Shown one piece after another: positions 28,865-41,943 of a stretch of DNA of 64,000 bases (position 1 is its first letter; the number at the start of each line of letters is the position of its first letter). The position numbers were made by a program, and so were the translations under genes. Source of the DNA: Datnioides undecimradiatus (taxonomy: Eukaryota > Chordata > Actinopteri > Lobotiformes > Datnioididae); assembly GCA_008933995.1 (NCBI GenBank), contig WARS01000046.1, positions 3,458,026-3,522,025 of the forward strand. Direction: 5' to 3'. The notes under the pieces are model-generated. The model did no database searches. It was given only the letters and a program-made list of their open reading frames with translations, and was not told the origin of the DNA.

Positions 28865-30060
28865 TACATTAAATGACACTTGACATACAGTTTCCTCTTT
28901 TTCTCTTAACGTAGCTGTAAGATTTGAGAAACCGCGTTGTTTCACACTGACTGATGGGATCATCTGTAATGTGCACCAGCTGTTCATTTAAGCTGCTGTA
29001 TGAGATGTTTCCTAAATGCAATATTAATATCCAGGACTCGAACAAGTGGGGCTGTTTTATTGGTCACTTTATACATTCTTATGTCTGGTTGGATATGTTT
29101 GGAAACTTTAGTCGCTCTTTGTTTTGCTGCAAAGCACGGGACTAACCCACCTGATGGGGAGGTTTAATGGGTTAAAACTGCTCTGTGTACAATTTTCTGC
29201 CTGTGTCATGCTTTTTCGAAAACAGGACAATACACACCGGCCTCACTCTGGCTTCTGCAGATCAACATAAATATACCGTAGCCCGCTACCCGCTGCAGAT
29301 TGTGATGGGTTCTTACTGTATGTGAAAGTTCAACGTGAATAATGAGATGCAAAGCAGTAATGTGCAGAACTGCGTCTTCAGATTGTCACAGGATGAACTT
29401 AGTTGAGCCTTTATTCACTCGGGGAATGTTTTTGCTGAGCGGGCATGTTCTTTTGCATACTTGTTCTTTTTTAGCTCTGCTCCACTTCACAGTCTGACTC
29501 CTATATACACTAGATTACCACGAGGGAACTGCCCAGTGCAGCCACGCTGTCGGATGCTGAGCGGCCTCACGTCGGCATCTCGCTGTCAGATGTGTTGCTC
29601 AAAAGCACCTCAGCAGCAGTTAGCGCAGAGGGGCAGAGTCTTATTTGTTCCCTGACAGGTTTTTCCCAGCTGGTCTGAGGGAGCCAAGAATGGTTTGTCT
29701 AGCCTGTGGGGTAGGACAAGACAGAAAGTAAGCCTCAGCCTCCTTCTAGATTAATAATGCAGTGACACTATTCAGAGTCTCCACGACTAATCCAAGCCCC
29801 TGAGAGCCCCACAGTATGTTGGTACCTCCATGTAAAGGCTTTTCCTGCTGTGCCTTGTGGGCCACCGAGCTCACTCAGACCTCATAACATGCAGCTTAAA
29901 TCCCAGTTTAGCCATCCCAAAGGAGTTCCTGCTCTATCTGCCGTGTGCCGCAGCTGCAGAGAAGGCCTGCCACACAAGGGTGTCATGATCAATATTCCTG
30001 AGAGTGCCTGCCAAGGCCCCTCCGAGATGAGGTAAAGACAGATCTTATCTTCTGCGTGAG

Positions 30061-30085
30061 TGTGTGTGTGTGTGTGTGTGTGTGT
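30061..30085. repeat. (GT)n microsatellite
   Basis: About 25 bases of TG alternation, followed by a purine-rich patch to about 30170. Confidence 0.95.
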
Positions 30086-31141
30086 TTGAAAGAAGGAGTG
30101 GGGGTTGTGAGACAGAGCGAGTGAGGAAGAGAAAGACAGATGGAGTAAGAGTTAGATGGAGAGAGTTCGACACCGACTGAACAGCCAGGCTCCATCGGAG
30201 ATAAATGTAGGGGGATGCACTCTGAATAATTTATACACGCCAAAAATAAAATCAAAAACCTTGTTCTCGCTCCTTACAGATAGATGAGTTCTCTGGGATC
30301 CCGGGAGACCTGCAGACAAAGTAGTGAGGGTGGGAGACTGAGCCGGGACACCGTGCAGCACGCAGGTCTTACGTTGCATCCAGCCGCCATTAGCACATGA
30401 TTCATAACTGGTTAATGAACATTTATATTTCATCATGCCACTCATTTTGCTTCATTTGGCCTAACTGGTATGGATTTGGAATACAGAGTACGGAGGCAAT
30501 TGCGCATAAGAATATAGTGATTTACACATTGTGCTTGCAAACAGCCCTGCATCACCTGTATTGACAGAATGTGCAATATGACACCAAGGTGTGTTTTTTA
30601 ATCTGTAACACTGGTGACAAGGTAGCTACCAGAGTTAAATGCCAAAACGGTACTTAGCATTAAATTAACGATTACTTAAAAATAGTTGGAATAAAAATAT
30701 GTATTCCTGTGTTCTGTGACGGCAGCCAGCTGGGTGTACTTCTACAATATTCAGTACAAATGCAGAATGAATGCGACAAAAGCAACACACAGGGTGCTGT
30801 TATTTGAAGAGAGGCTGTATTCCATTATCAAAGATTTATTGCACTTTTCTAAGTACAAAACACAGAGAATATGAGAAAATCTACATGATGTATCAGCCAG
30901 ACAAAGTTTAACGACACTAAATGACATTTCTTAAATATTATGAATTCATGTGTGTATTTGCAAAGTAGATCGATATATCTTTTTAAACTTTGGGTGAACT
31001 TTACATGAGCTGGGGTTCATACCACAGATTTACAGTCTTTGGGAGGGAAAAAAGCTTTTTACCCAGTGTAATATAGATATTCAGTGCACTCAAGGCACAA
31101 GGAGGCCCTTAGGCAACTGCAGGTCGCCCGACACGTATCGG

Positions 31142-31390
31142 CTAGGTGTAAATGGGACCAACAACAAGCTTGATAGTCTCATGAATTTCTAACCACAGAT
31201 TCTGACCTTTTGGGCATGCCCATAAGAAATGGATCAGAGTGCTATGATTGTCCCCATGCATCCAGTGAGATATTAGTCTGACCTTGTAGAGGCACACAAA
31301 GGGAAAAAATGCAATTCCTTCCATTTTCCCCAAACCGAACCATTTTGGTTCAAAATGTGTTTGTTGAACATCCTTGAGGTATCTCATCTA
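31142..31390 (-). mobile_element. LINE fossil, L1/Tx1-type ORF2 C-terminal end
   Basis: An 81-codon frame on the - strand contains STLIHFLWACPKGQNLWLEI. This is the H-x3-W-x-C-P-x5-W pattern typical of the cysteine/histidine motif near the C-terminus of L1/Tx1-type LINE ORF2 proteins, where the residues before it also resemble the element (…RLISHWMHGDN). Only the extreme 3' end is left; no reverse-transcriptase or endonuclease domain is nearby on this strand. It is a 5'-truncated dead copy, as is usual for LINE insertions. Confidence 0.6.
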
Positions 31391-31543
31391 CCATCATGTC
31401 ATAAGTAAGGGAATGATTTTGACGTAATTATACATTTGCAACAGTTGTTAACATAATCTAGAGTGGAGTCTGCGTAATCCTTATTTATCCTCACATACGA
31501 GCTGGAGCCAGCACGAGGTAAGTTTACCTTAGAACAAATAGAG

Positions 31544-31762
31544 CAGCAGGGGGAAACGGCAGGTCTGGCTCTGTCCAAAGGTAAATAATCTGCCTACCAA
31601 CAAACCAATAAAGCTACATATTGTTGATTTTCTGTTTGTGCACACAGTGAACAATCAGTTAGCGTTATCTGTGTTGTTAGGTAGATCTTTGAACAGAGCC
31701 AGGTAGCTGTAGCGCTCCCTATTTCCAGTCTTTATTCTAAGCTAAGCTAACCACCTGCTGGA
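31544..31762. repeat. Inverted pair of a dispersed teleost repeat
   Basis: The left arm (31544-31616) reads 'cagggggaaacggcaggtct', 'ggctctgtccaaagg' and 'atctgcctaccaacaa'. The right arm (31661-31762) contains the reverse complement of the same text: 'ctttgaacagagccaggtag', and further out 'cctatttccagtctttattc' and 'taagctaagctaaccacctg'. About 45 bases separate the arms. The family also occurs in direct orientation at 61315-61480. Confidence 0.6.
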
Positions 31763-33430
31763 AACATAGTTTGTGGAGAGACAAGGGAGTTGTGTCAATC
31801 TGCAAAGCACCCTTTGAACCAATGTTTTTTTTTGTGTTTTTTTTTAGATATAGTGGCTCAAAAGGCAGCAGTAATCCCAACGGGTGAAGCCAAAAGAAAC
31901 CCAGTTTTTCTCTAAGTAGGCTAACACTGGAACACTGGACTGAGACCCAGTGAAAAAGACCAGAGTAAGAGCGACAGAGTCTGTGTTGCTGGACTTTCCC
32001 CTGTCAGACTTCCCCTTCTGTTTCAGAAACTTACAGAGATCATCAGCCGAGGAAGCACCAAATCCGCCAAATCCCAGGTTGTCCCCCCGACATCACTGGA
32101 GTCACAGTACCATCCAGTCTCAGGACTCATTGTGCCTTTTAGTCACTCTGTCCAAATTCTCAGGTCACAAAAGGCCTGAGCAGAACAACTGCTAAGTGAC
32201 ACAGCCACCACTCTGGTCACTTTGTTGTGAGGCTGCTAATGATATTTCTCAAAGCAGCACTCTCACTTACACACAGCAGAATCTTCCTGACACTCTGATG
32301 GATCATCTCTCCTTGTACGTTTTACCTGCAGGTTTGGACATCCAGCGGTGTCCATCCTCATATCTCACACATAATGCAAAGTGAGTGGGCTTTGTCTTCG
32401 CCCCTGCTTCTCCGCGCCTCGCTGACATTGGTAGGGAACAAAACCATATTTCTTCAGGGGTTTATGAGATTAATGTTGCAAAGAAACTTTAGCATTCATA
32501 TTTAAAATGTAACTTTCCACTTTTCTTCCCCCGACATTCACAAGAACTTGCTTTTCCCTTATAAATCTAGCATCAAACATACTGATCAGACATACGTTTG
32601 AACCATTATGAGCACAATCTGGCTTTGGTTGAGATTCCTTAATCATGAAAACATCCTCAGACTATTTCACTTTTTCTTAAATAACATTTAATTGTTTCCA
32701 TATGGCAGCATTATGTCCTCTTAAATGTCCTCTGACAGTTTGCTGTCTTCATTTACTGTAATACTCTATGATAACATTTTCGAAAGCTTTTGAGAAATTA
32801 AAGTTTTTCTGTGGCTTGTAATTTCAGTCTTTTTAATAATAATATGATCTTTCAGTAATTTGCATTCCCATTTCTCCATGGGGTTATTTGTTTCAAGTCT
32901 GGATGAGAAATACAGATAAGAGTTCTATGGCTAGGCATATTTTAGAGAGCTACTCTTTTATAATAAATGATAACTCTGCTCAGAAATATATCAAGTACAA
33001 TATTTATGAGCAAAAGCAATATTAGAGTAAAACAGAATTTGGTTACATAGTCAATATTCATGCAATGTTGCCATAAGGCAGCAATTGAGCTCCAAATAAA
33101 GTGCCTCATCTAATCTCCATCACCATGTTTCAATGTGTTTTTTTGCCCATGCACATTAAAAACGATCATTCACATATAATGCTAATCACCCAGTGCAGTG
33201 TTTGAACCCTGCAGCAGCGACGCTACACCACCAAATCTTGTTGAGATATAAGTACATAGAGAACATGCTTGGTTTGGTCTATTTGCACATCTAAAACAGA
33301 CTGGAGAGATATGCAGGAGAAATGACAAGAGAAGTGAACAAGAGGTTCAAACATGAGATCCCTAATTGTACCAAAACTTATCACCTGCATCGCTCCTCTC
33401 TGCAGTACATTTGACGCACGCACTCGCATA

Positions 33431-33452
33431 CACACGCGCGCGCGCACACACG
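33431..33452. repeat. Alternating CA/CG tract
   Basis: Short cacacgcgcgcgcgcacacacg run of strict purine-pyrimidine alternation. Confidence 0.85.
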
Positions 33453-36400
33453 CATGCAGATGAAGGTAAACAAAAGTAAGCAGACCATAAAATGTAGCAA
33501 TCAAAGCAAAAGTAGTGGGGGAAAAAAACAAACGAGACCAATAGTCTCTTGCCTTGTTAGTGGTCCCATGAGGCTGCAGTGCTCATTACACAGCACGGAA
33601 ACAAAATTGTTATGTGGATGAAAAATTGGATTTTGATCGTTACTACTAGTGGGGCAAAAAAATATTAGCTTGAGGGTGCCACGAGAGGAAAGGCCATACT
33701 CCATCAATTAGAGGGTTTATTCATTCAGCTCCAGATGTTATGTTTCCTTAACTTTCGTCGGTTTTAGCTGCACTTTGTCAAACTCGGCTGACCTCGGGCT
33801 CAGCTCAGGTGACCGCCGAGATGTCGCGTTAGCATGTCCATAACTAATTTTACCGCAAAAGCAGCTGTTGTCGAGATATTTCACAGAACGTGGGATGAAG
33901 CAGCTGATTCAAAACTGGTTTAACAAAATCTGCATAACTTATTTTGGGGCCTGTTGCTCAACAGTGGTTTGAATATTTGAGGAAATCTGAGCTAAAAAAC
34001 ATATCTGATCGTATATTTCTGAGCACTATTATCAGGGGTAATAAGAAGAAAGTTTTTTATTGGGGCAGTCATGAAAATTGAACTACTTGCATGTGACTGA
34101 CTTGGTAAACATTTAATAAACCATTTTTATGGAGCAGAGGTAGTGTCCATATCTTGGTTTTGCAGATTTATTATATTTTACTGCTTGTTTCTGCTGCCTG
34201 AAGATAAGTCTTAATTTAGATGAGTGCTAGTCCAGACAGAATTGTAATATAACTAATGAGAGGATAAAACGATGTTAATGGGACGGTAAAATTTCCAAAT
34301 TATTTAGCCTCAGATGAAGCCACAAACCTGACATTCCCATAAGAATATCATTAGCAGCACTTTTTATCTGTTTTTACAGGACCCAGGTGTGGGAGTTGAG
34401 GAAACTCAGACTCTTTCGGCCATATACAAGTCTATATTTGTTCCTCTCTCTCCTCCTTCTCCTCACATCATCCCCTGTGAGGTCACTGATGACACTTTGA
34501 CACATGGGTCATGAGTTTTTACCTGCTGACTGCTCAGCCGATGGAGAAATGCCTTAAGCTGTTTCTTTTTAATGGCCACTTTAGGCTGGCTTCAAGAAGG
34601 TCACAGGAGTGAGTGAAAGGAAACAGAAAGCGATAGACGGCCAGTGGTGAAGTTCATCTCAGTGACTATAATAATTCGGTAATAAGCAGCAAACATACAA
34701 GCCGCACTGCTCTTGACTTTGCCGCAGAATTCCCACATTAGATATTTTTTAATATTGTGAACCGGCGCATTCGGCAGAGAGGTCACAGAGCAAATTAGAT
34801 GCAAGATGTGTTTCTTTGGAATGAATCTGTTGCTTGGCTGGGGCTGGAGGATTATAAAAAAGAAACATGAAACAAAAGCAACGTCCCACTATTTTACCTC
34901 TCTGGTTTTAAGGTGTGAAAATGTTCCCTGGCAATCAGACAACTCACGCAAACCTCAGTTATTAAGGACATCTGGTCACTATGATTAGTGCCTTAATCGA
35001 GCTTTTTACTATTATGTTTAATGTTAGTGTTTCTATTACAAGATGCTTCACAGAACACAGTACCACACAGTGTGGGTGCAAAGATAGCCAATCACAGAGG
35101 ACTATAACCAAAACTTTAAAAGACCGTGCAGGACATGAACACATCTGAACAAGTGGGTTCTTAAAGGCTTTTTAAACTGAGGCACTGGACTCAGCTGATC
35201 TGAGGGGGAGGTTGTTACACAGCTATTACCTTCAGTATGGTTATGCACAGTAATCAGCCACAGTTTTCCCTCTTGTCATGTACTGGCTTTGTCCTCTTCA
35301 CGGTATCTATAGCACATTAGACTACAATCTCCCCTTTAGCCTTAAGGGATCACTGAGTCATTTAAATTTTTCAGATTTTCAATATTGGATTTTTTTCCCG
35401 TCCACCCTCTGGGGAAAGCAAAATAATGATTTATTGCGTTGAGGGTTTTAACTGCAGCCTCTACCAGCGTCAACCGAAACTAGACCAGTGTCAGTGTCTC
35501 AGCGAGGCCCTGAGAGTCTGTGACAGCACTGCAGGGATCTGCTTTCAAAGTGTCTTTAAATCTGCTGTTTCAATACTGTTTTTAAAAACACCACTTGAGA
35601 AGTGTCCTTTAGCAATTAATACGGTATTATAACGAAAAACAAAGCTTCTAGTGATAATATCTCCCTGTTCGGAAAATCACGCAGTGGCTTAAAGAATTAA
35701 TAACGCCCCCCTCTACGCCCCCACCCCCTCCTCACTCTTGCTGGGATGTGCTGAGCGAGGGGGTACACGTGTATTCTGCTGACAAATGGGAATCCAATTA
35801 TTTGATCTGACACTAAAGTGCTGACTTCACAGAGACACACAAAGAGGCTGGATGTCTGCTGGATCCTCAGGCCTGGGGACACACGGGAGTCCGTCTGCCG
35901 GGGGGCGAGGCCCTGAGGTATTGTTGTAAGTTTGGGAATAAAGTTGCGGGGCAAGAGTCAGTCCCGAAATCACATTAAGGGGACTCAACTCCAATGTGGG
36001 GACAAAAGGTGAGGTGTGTAGGACTCAGGAAATCTATTGGCAGAAACAGGCAGAGTATAATATATAATAATATAACTTTGACAGAATCCACCATGTTTCT
36101 ACAGAAAGGACAAACCCAATGCTGTCTCTGGAGAGTGCTATTTGCATTTCCCTGTTTTTGCAGCCACTGCCGGTTCTCCTAATGGTTTGATCACACCCAG
36201 AGGCCTCGCTACAGCAGCCTTTTTAGTAGCTGAAATACATTTTGCTGCTGACCTTGTCCACAACAGTGCATAGCTTTGCTTTAATTCCAGTACAACTCTC
36301 TGCTTCTCCGAACTGGGGGCATGCCAACCACCCTCTACTGAAGGTAATACACCCTGCACACTACAGCCTCAAAAAGAACAATTGTAATCAGGTTAATGTA

Positions 36401-37859
36401 GTCCTCCAGGAAATATATGCAAGTCAATACAATGGTCTTGCAGAAGTAATATCCATAACCTCTTTAAATATTACTAAATCCTTTATGCTTGAATGTATTG
36501 TATGTCTTTTAGTGTATTCACAATAAAGCATTTAATGCATGTCTGACACCTTCAAAGTGCTGGCTATGTTGGTTAAATGTTAGAAGATACAGGGAGTATT
36601 GTCACATGTGCAGTAATATTGCATGTGCGTGTGTGTGTGTGTGTTGTTATAGGTCTCCATCTGTTTAGGGGGGTTACATATGGCACCTGTAATGTGGGAA
36701 AATACATTGAATCCAACCAACAAAAGTGAATACTGACGAGAAAATGGATGATCATACTTCACTGAGCCTTTACAGCGCCCGTATGTAAACAGGTGTGCTG
36801 ATGCACTGCAGTGTTGTATGAATCATAGATCATCCTAGAGGTTACTGCATAGGTTATGGTATTACAAGCTATCTGCCTGTTAATAGCCTCCCACACAAGT
36901 GTTCAGATATTACATCCAGGCTGAAGTAAAATTCTTGTGATTATGAAAGGTTTAATGGAAAGTTATTTTCCAGAATACGCATTATCAATACTAATCTCCT
37001 GTGGCTGATATGAAACACATCACCTCCTCATTAGGCTGCTTTTATCTCCCTGTCTTTCCATTTCTTAAGTTTTTAACTCGACTTAAATCATCAGCCTTTC
37101 CCTGCTCAGGCTCTTAAACCCCTTTTTTTCTCTGATTTCTGTCATTTTTCTTTTGTGTAGTGAAAGTGTTTGACTTTGTCTGACCCTATCTCATAGAAAG
37201 ATAAGCCGAGCACAAGCCAGAGAGCAACTTTAAATCCAGAGACAGGACCTTCCTGGCAATTCTGACGTCTATGAAAACGGAGGATGATAAAGTGCTTTTG
37301 CCATCAGGTCCCAAACTTCAAAAACACCTGAGGAAAGTTGGCTGCTACTTTGTTATGACATCTTTTGCCATGGTGCACCAACACAGGTTACTTACTTTAT
37401 AACTGTTTTACAAAAGAATGCAAGTAAATAGTAGTAAATAGTTATTTGGGAAAGTAGCTTCTGAATTACAGGTTTCCATTGATGCATTAAATACTATATT
37501 ATTTTATTCACACAGTGTGGAACATGACAGGACAGGAAAGACTAATGTTCCTACCTATAAACTACACTTGTGTTGTCTTGGTTAGACAGTAGGATTCAGT
37601 CGAAGAAAACCTGCACAATCTTGTGGTAAATGCGTTTCGCTACAGTTGTTAAATATATTTGGTAATGAAAACATTACAATCACTGTGATGAAACGCAAGC
37701 TCATATCGCCTGGACGGTCTTGCACCACCATAATGCTGTTTGACATTAGATTGTAAATGAAGGGAACATATTGCGTTAGTCTGCAGTGCTCTGCATGAGC
37801 CTCTACTGTTTTCACATAGGACTGCTGGCAGAATTCTTAATTTCTTTCCAGTTAAAATC

Positions 37860-38490
37860 TCAGAGTTGTTTGAAATACATACAAAGATGGTGGTATCATC
37901 TGCAAACAGCAGGATTCTTTTCTTTACGTTTGCAAGGAAGTCAAATATCCAGTTGCAGAGTTTGGTACTCAAGTTCAGAAAGCTCTGTCTGTCAGTTTCA
38001 TGGGAGAGACTGCTGAAATTAACAGCACTTTGATGTAGGTGTGTTGTTTTCAAGGTGTGTGAAGACTGAGTAGCAGTTGAGATCCTGCGTGCATCTGTCT
38101 GTTCTGAATACAAACTGGTGAGGGTCCATGCTCGCTGGGATGTTGCCTTTGATGTGCTGGAGAACCAGTTTTTCAAAGCACTTATCATCGAAATGGGGGT
38201 GAGTGCCACAGGGCGGGACTTCTTTAGACTAAACACTGCAGACTTTTTAGGTACAGTAACGATGGCGGCTGCCTTGAAGCAGGTGGGAACACTCACTGAC
38301 AGCCATATGTTAAAAATGTCACAATATCATAAACTAGCTGATTGTTTTTTATTGCAAGGCCAATGGTGTTATCAGGCCCAGGAGCATTACTCATATTCAT
38401 TCTCAGCAGGATTCTTCTTACATCCGCTGTGGATACTGACAGTGGCTGGTCGTCTGGAGGGGTAGAAAGACTTTACAGCTGCTTCTTTGT
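37860..38490 (-). mobile_element. LINE fossil, L2/CR1-type reverse transcriptase
   Basis: Read on the - strand, the region first gives ADVRRILLRMN followed by SNAPGPDN, the usual N-terminal part of fish L2/CR1-like reverse transcriptases. It then gives VPTCFKAAAIVTVPKKS with RPVALTPISM, then KLCNWIFDFLANVKK, and then FADDTTIF at about 37883-37906, the catalytic FADD box. The order is correct, but segments are missing or in different frames and stops interrupt it. A 215-codon frame at 37649-38296 is mostly this fossil. It is non-functional and unrelated to fut8. Confidence 0.8.
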
Positions 38491-39409
38491 TGAGGAGATC
38501 AAAGGGAACATAGCTGTCAATGATATATAAGAGTATACTATGGTCAAACTTAAATCCTATCTAAAACATATTTCAGCAAAAGCATTTAATTTAGTCTTTT
38601 GCCTCTTTAAATTGCCTTTTTATTCTTTCATTATTGAGATTCATGTAATTTATGTATTGCTCATGTGATGGAGAAGAGGAAGTCAAACCAAAACAGTATG
38701 TAGTATGTGTCTTCACCAAAAAACTATGCATTACACACAGTGGGATTATACAGTGGATGCAGCTTGTGTCGCTTTCCTGATAGTGTCTACGGATGCTGTG
38801 CATGTATGTTGGCAAAGAACAATGGTAAGGGTCGAGTCCATCGACCAGCATGATACAAGATTTTTTAAAGCCTCCAGTGGCTCCTGTGTCTCACTGTTAA
38901 TGGCGGCTGACGACGGTTGATGAACAGGATCTGTCAGACATGGTGGAGGAGCCTGATGAAATGTTCACTTGTCTTGAAGCAATTAAGCTCTTGGGAATTT
39001 GGTGTCACGCCAAAAGGTGAAGTAAGAAATAGGCCGCTGGTAGGCTGTCAGAGAGTTTTTATCACAGAGGGCTGCGGAGATGTCAGCGTTGTCAGAGTGT
39101 TTGAGGTACAGTAGATGGTGAGCAGCGTGACCAGTGGAGAGTGGTTAGAGAAGAATTTGCAGGATGTACTTCAGGGGAGGTTGAGGTCCCTCAAGTATAC
39201 ACTGATGGTGATAAATGAAGATCTGTTGTAACAGAGCCTGAACACCAGTTGGAGCGAATAGGGATTCTTGATCGTTTCACTGTGACATTCTTAGTAAAGT
39301 ATCCTCAGAAAAAGTAAAGTGTTCAAGTATAATGACCAGGTGTCCTAAGTTTGTCCTCCTAAGCTAACCAGAGCAGGACCCATGGATCCAGCCTTTTGGT
39401 CCGTTAAAG

Positions 39410-39645
39410 CAGTAGTTCCTGAACTGGGGTTTGGGTAACACACAGGGGTCACAAAATAATCTTAGGGGTTTAAAGTGGACCAGAAAGATAAAAAAAAAAG
39501 AAAAAGAAAAAAAAGAAAATACATTATATTAGATATAATTATCTAATGATTCAAAAATTGGACGAGAATGTAAAATCTCCCGTTTCAAGTTGTAGGTTGA
39601 GATGCTGACAGCTCAGCAGCACCTGTCCCAAGGGGTCATGACAAT
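39410..39645. mobile_element. Possible non-autonomous hAT-like DNA element
   Basis: It begins 'cagtagttcctgaactgggg' and continues 'acacaggggtcacaaaataa' and 'tcttaggggt', which resembles the CAGTGGTTCTCAAC-type ends of vertebrate hAT elements. It passes an A-rich stretch (39489-39530) and ends near 'cccaaggggtcatgac'. No transposase is seen. Target duplications are not clear. Confidence 0.45.
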
Positions 39646-41210
39646 TACTTACTTTTTAAGAGTAACAAGAAGGATTATATGGATCTGCATGATTATGAAC
39701 AATAAACAAAGCAGGAAATCAGATGCTTTTATATAGTTAATAGTCAAAAACTATTCAGATAAAACAGTTTTATAGGAGAACATCAAGCTTTGGTGATGTT
39801 CTCACCTGCAACGGTGATTGTAGATTGTGTCACTTTAAGGGGAATTTGCTGGAGTGTGAAATGTTTTAGGGAAAACTGGCTTTTAGACATTTTAATGAGT
39901 TCCAGGCATGATAGTGAACACAATAACGCTGTTAAGGTTAAAGGTTAGGATATAGTTAACGCTGAAATCTGGTTTGCAGTTGCTAGTTTTTGCCTGCAAC
40001 ACAGCAGATAAGGATTTAAGTGCAGCCTCTCAGCACAGGGGTTGTCTTAAACTTACATGCTCCATGCTCATTTCGGTCATATATAACTGTGACCACAGAG
40101 AAACAGCAAGGCGATTTATATAAAAAGATTTGATTCCAACATACTCTACAGCTCAGCCCTTTTTGCTTCTGCCACCACTGTCTCTCCAGCAGTTTAAGTC
40201 CCTCAACCTCCTCCTGTATTAGGATTTAGATTTATGTGAATTCAGCATGTTTGTCTATTCAACAGGAGTTTATATCCATTTAACTGTTGTGGATCTCTGC
40301 CAGGGGGATTGTGAGCTCAGAGGAAATTGTGTGCAGACTTGTGCAGGAGTAACACATGAGTGGAGCCATACGGCCAAACAAATGTTTTATTGTTACAAAA
40401 AATTGATGGTGTCTTGACTAAACTGTGAAGATTGTTTTGTTTTTACACCATATGGTGCTGTTATGTTTGTTCCCTTTGCCTTTATTCAATTCTTCCATGC
40501 CACCACATTAGTCACAGTAAATCAAAAATGAAAACTAAAGTTTTTATGTTTGTGCCATTTGTCTCTTCTCCCTGCATTGTTTTATAGAGGGTCACTTTTA
40601 TTCATTGTTTATTAAGTTCATAGAGACTGAATCAATGAAATAAACTTAAATAACATCATCTGCACACGCAGTCAAGTCAAGTAGAATAAAAAAGATGAAG
40701 CAAGGTGCTTCCATACATTTTTTTGCAGTATGCAAATCAAGCTTCACTAAGTGAAATGATTAATTACAAAACACAGGACCCCCCCATTTGCTTTTGCCAG
40801 TGGTTCTGTGTCCATGCAGAGTGTGTTCATGTCAGCATACGCATCATTGCGTGCTCTTTATACTGTCACTCACCTGAAACTCAGGGAGAGATGAAGTCTC
40901 CACCAGGAAATATTCCCCAAAAACATGTTGCCACAAAACTTGTCACATCAAGATATTTATATTTAGAGCATCCTTGCTGAGACGGCAGTTGAATACGAGC
41001 CGTATTTGACAGTGTAAATTCTACATCTTAAAAAAATAGAAATGCAGTCAAATGTAATGCAGCGCAAAACTGGTTGTGATATAAATGTAAACAGACTTAT
41101 TAGCAACAGAGATAGTAGCATTAGTTCAGACAGATTAATTATAAATTCGTAGTTTTAATAAAGTCGTTACATCCTTCACATGCTAACTGTTTTGAGGTCC
41201 TTTCCTGCAG

Positions 41211-41582
41211 TCAGAAATGTTAAATCTGTTCTCTTTCTGCATGGATCTGAAAGTTGGAGAGTTGTCAAGGCTGATACAATATGATAAAGCTGGAGTCTTT
41301 CCTCAACAGATCACAGAGAAACATTTGACTTGTGTTCTGGCTCAACAAGATATCTTACAGAAGCTGTACGCTCAGACCCAAAGCCATAATATCCTTCATG
41401 AGATTACACTGAATGCTGAGCTGGCTAGGTCACATTTTGAATACCTACCAGAACCAAATTCTACAAAACAGCCTTCAGACGAATATTATCAAGCAAAAGA
41501 AATCGAGAAAGACCTCAAGCCAGCTGTAATCACCAACTGCACGAACACATTATATCTTACACAAACAACATGGGGCCACTAG
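41211..41582 (+). other. Unexplained 121-codon frame behind acceptor-like site
   Basis: An open frame from ATG 41217 to the TAG at 41580-41582 stays open back to the acceptor-like ggtcctttcctgcag ending at 41210. The 121-residue product has a balanced composition with no repeats: an N-terminal LNLFSFCMDL, then segments such as LSRLIQYDKAGVF, ITEKHLTCVLAQQD and AELARSHFEYLPEPN. I recognise no domain and see no partner exon. It could be a decayed terminal exon, part of a mobile element, or chance. A dispersed 'taactaagtacatttact' repeat starts directly after the stop. Confidence 0.2.
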
Positions 41583-41583
41583 G

Positions 41584-41640
41584 GGTAACTAAGTACATTT
41601 ACTAGTCCTTGAGCTGTGATGAAGTAGGTAAATTCATAAT
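41584..41640. repeat. Fragment of the 'aagtacatttact' teleost repeat
   Basis: 'ggtaactaagtacatttact' is the start of a very common fish repeat. Only a short piece remains. Confidence 0.5.
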
Positions 41641-41943
41641 TTGTCTCTTTTACACTTAACGTATGACTCACCATGCCTTACTATAGCGTTTTTTGAGTCA
41701 ACAATGAACTTCATTCATGGGGTGTAGTAGATTGTAGGGCCCATTAAAGGGAGATGCTGCGTGCACATGATGTTGTCTTCTAGTCGAGTTTTTTTCATGT
41801 TGTCAAGTTGATGGTGAAGTAGTTGTTTTGTCAGAGTCTTGTCAGACGTGAACTCAGACGTGAGCTGCATTGTGTAATTACAACCCCTTTTTTGCAGTTT
41901 GATGACAAAATCTCAACTCAAGGTCCACTTACTTCTTAAAGAG

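Larger units (their letters stand above)
16701..31100. other. Intergenic, no gene recognised
   Basis: No exon with a recognisable domain or with a coding pattern comparable to the fut8 exons appears. The stretch holds microsatellites (17687-17727, 28833-28864, 30061-30085), three copies of a dispersed repeat (18690-18848, 24061-24300, 25700-25860), homopolymer runs (G10 at 21730-21739, C11 at 26739-26749) and much unassigned AT-rich sequence. Frames of up to 155 codons have no domain I can recognise. Confidence 0.75.

Noticed and set aside
33647-33668. Similarity to a DNA-transposon end (agtggggcaaaaaaatatta)
   Set aside because: The match stops after about 20 bases and no opposite terminus was found.
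37649-38296. 215-codon frame on the - strand as a host gene
   Set aside because: Its recognisable parts are blocks of a decayed L2/CR1-type reverse transcriptase with a deletion; the rest has no homology I recognise.
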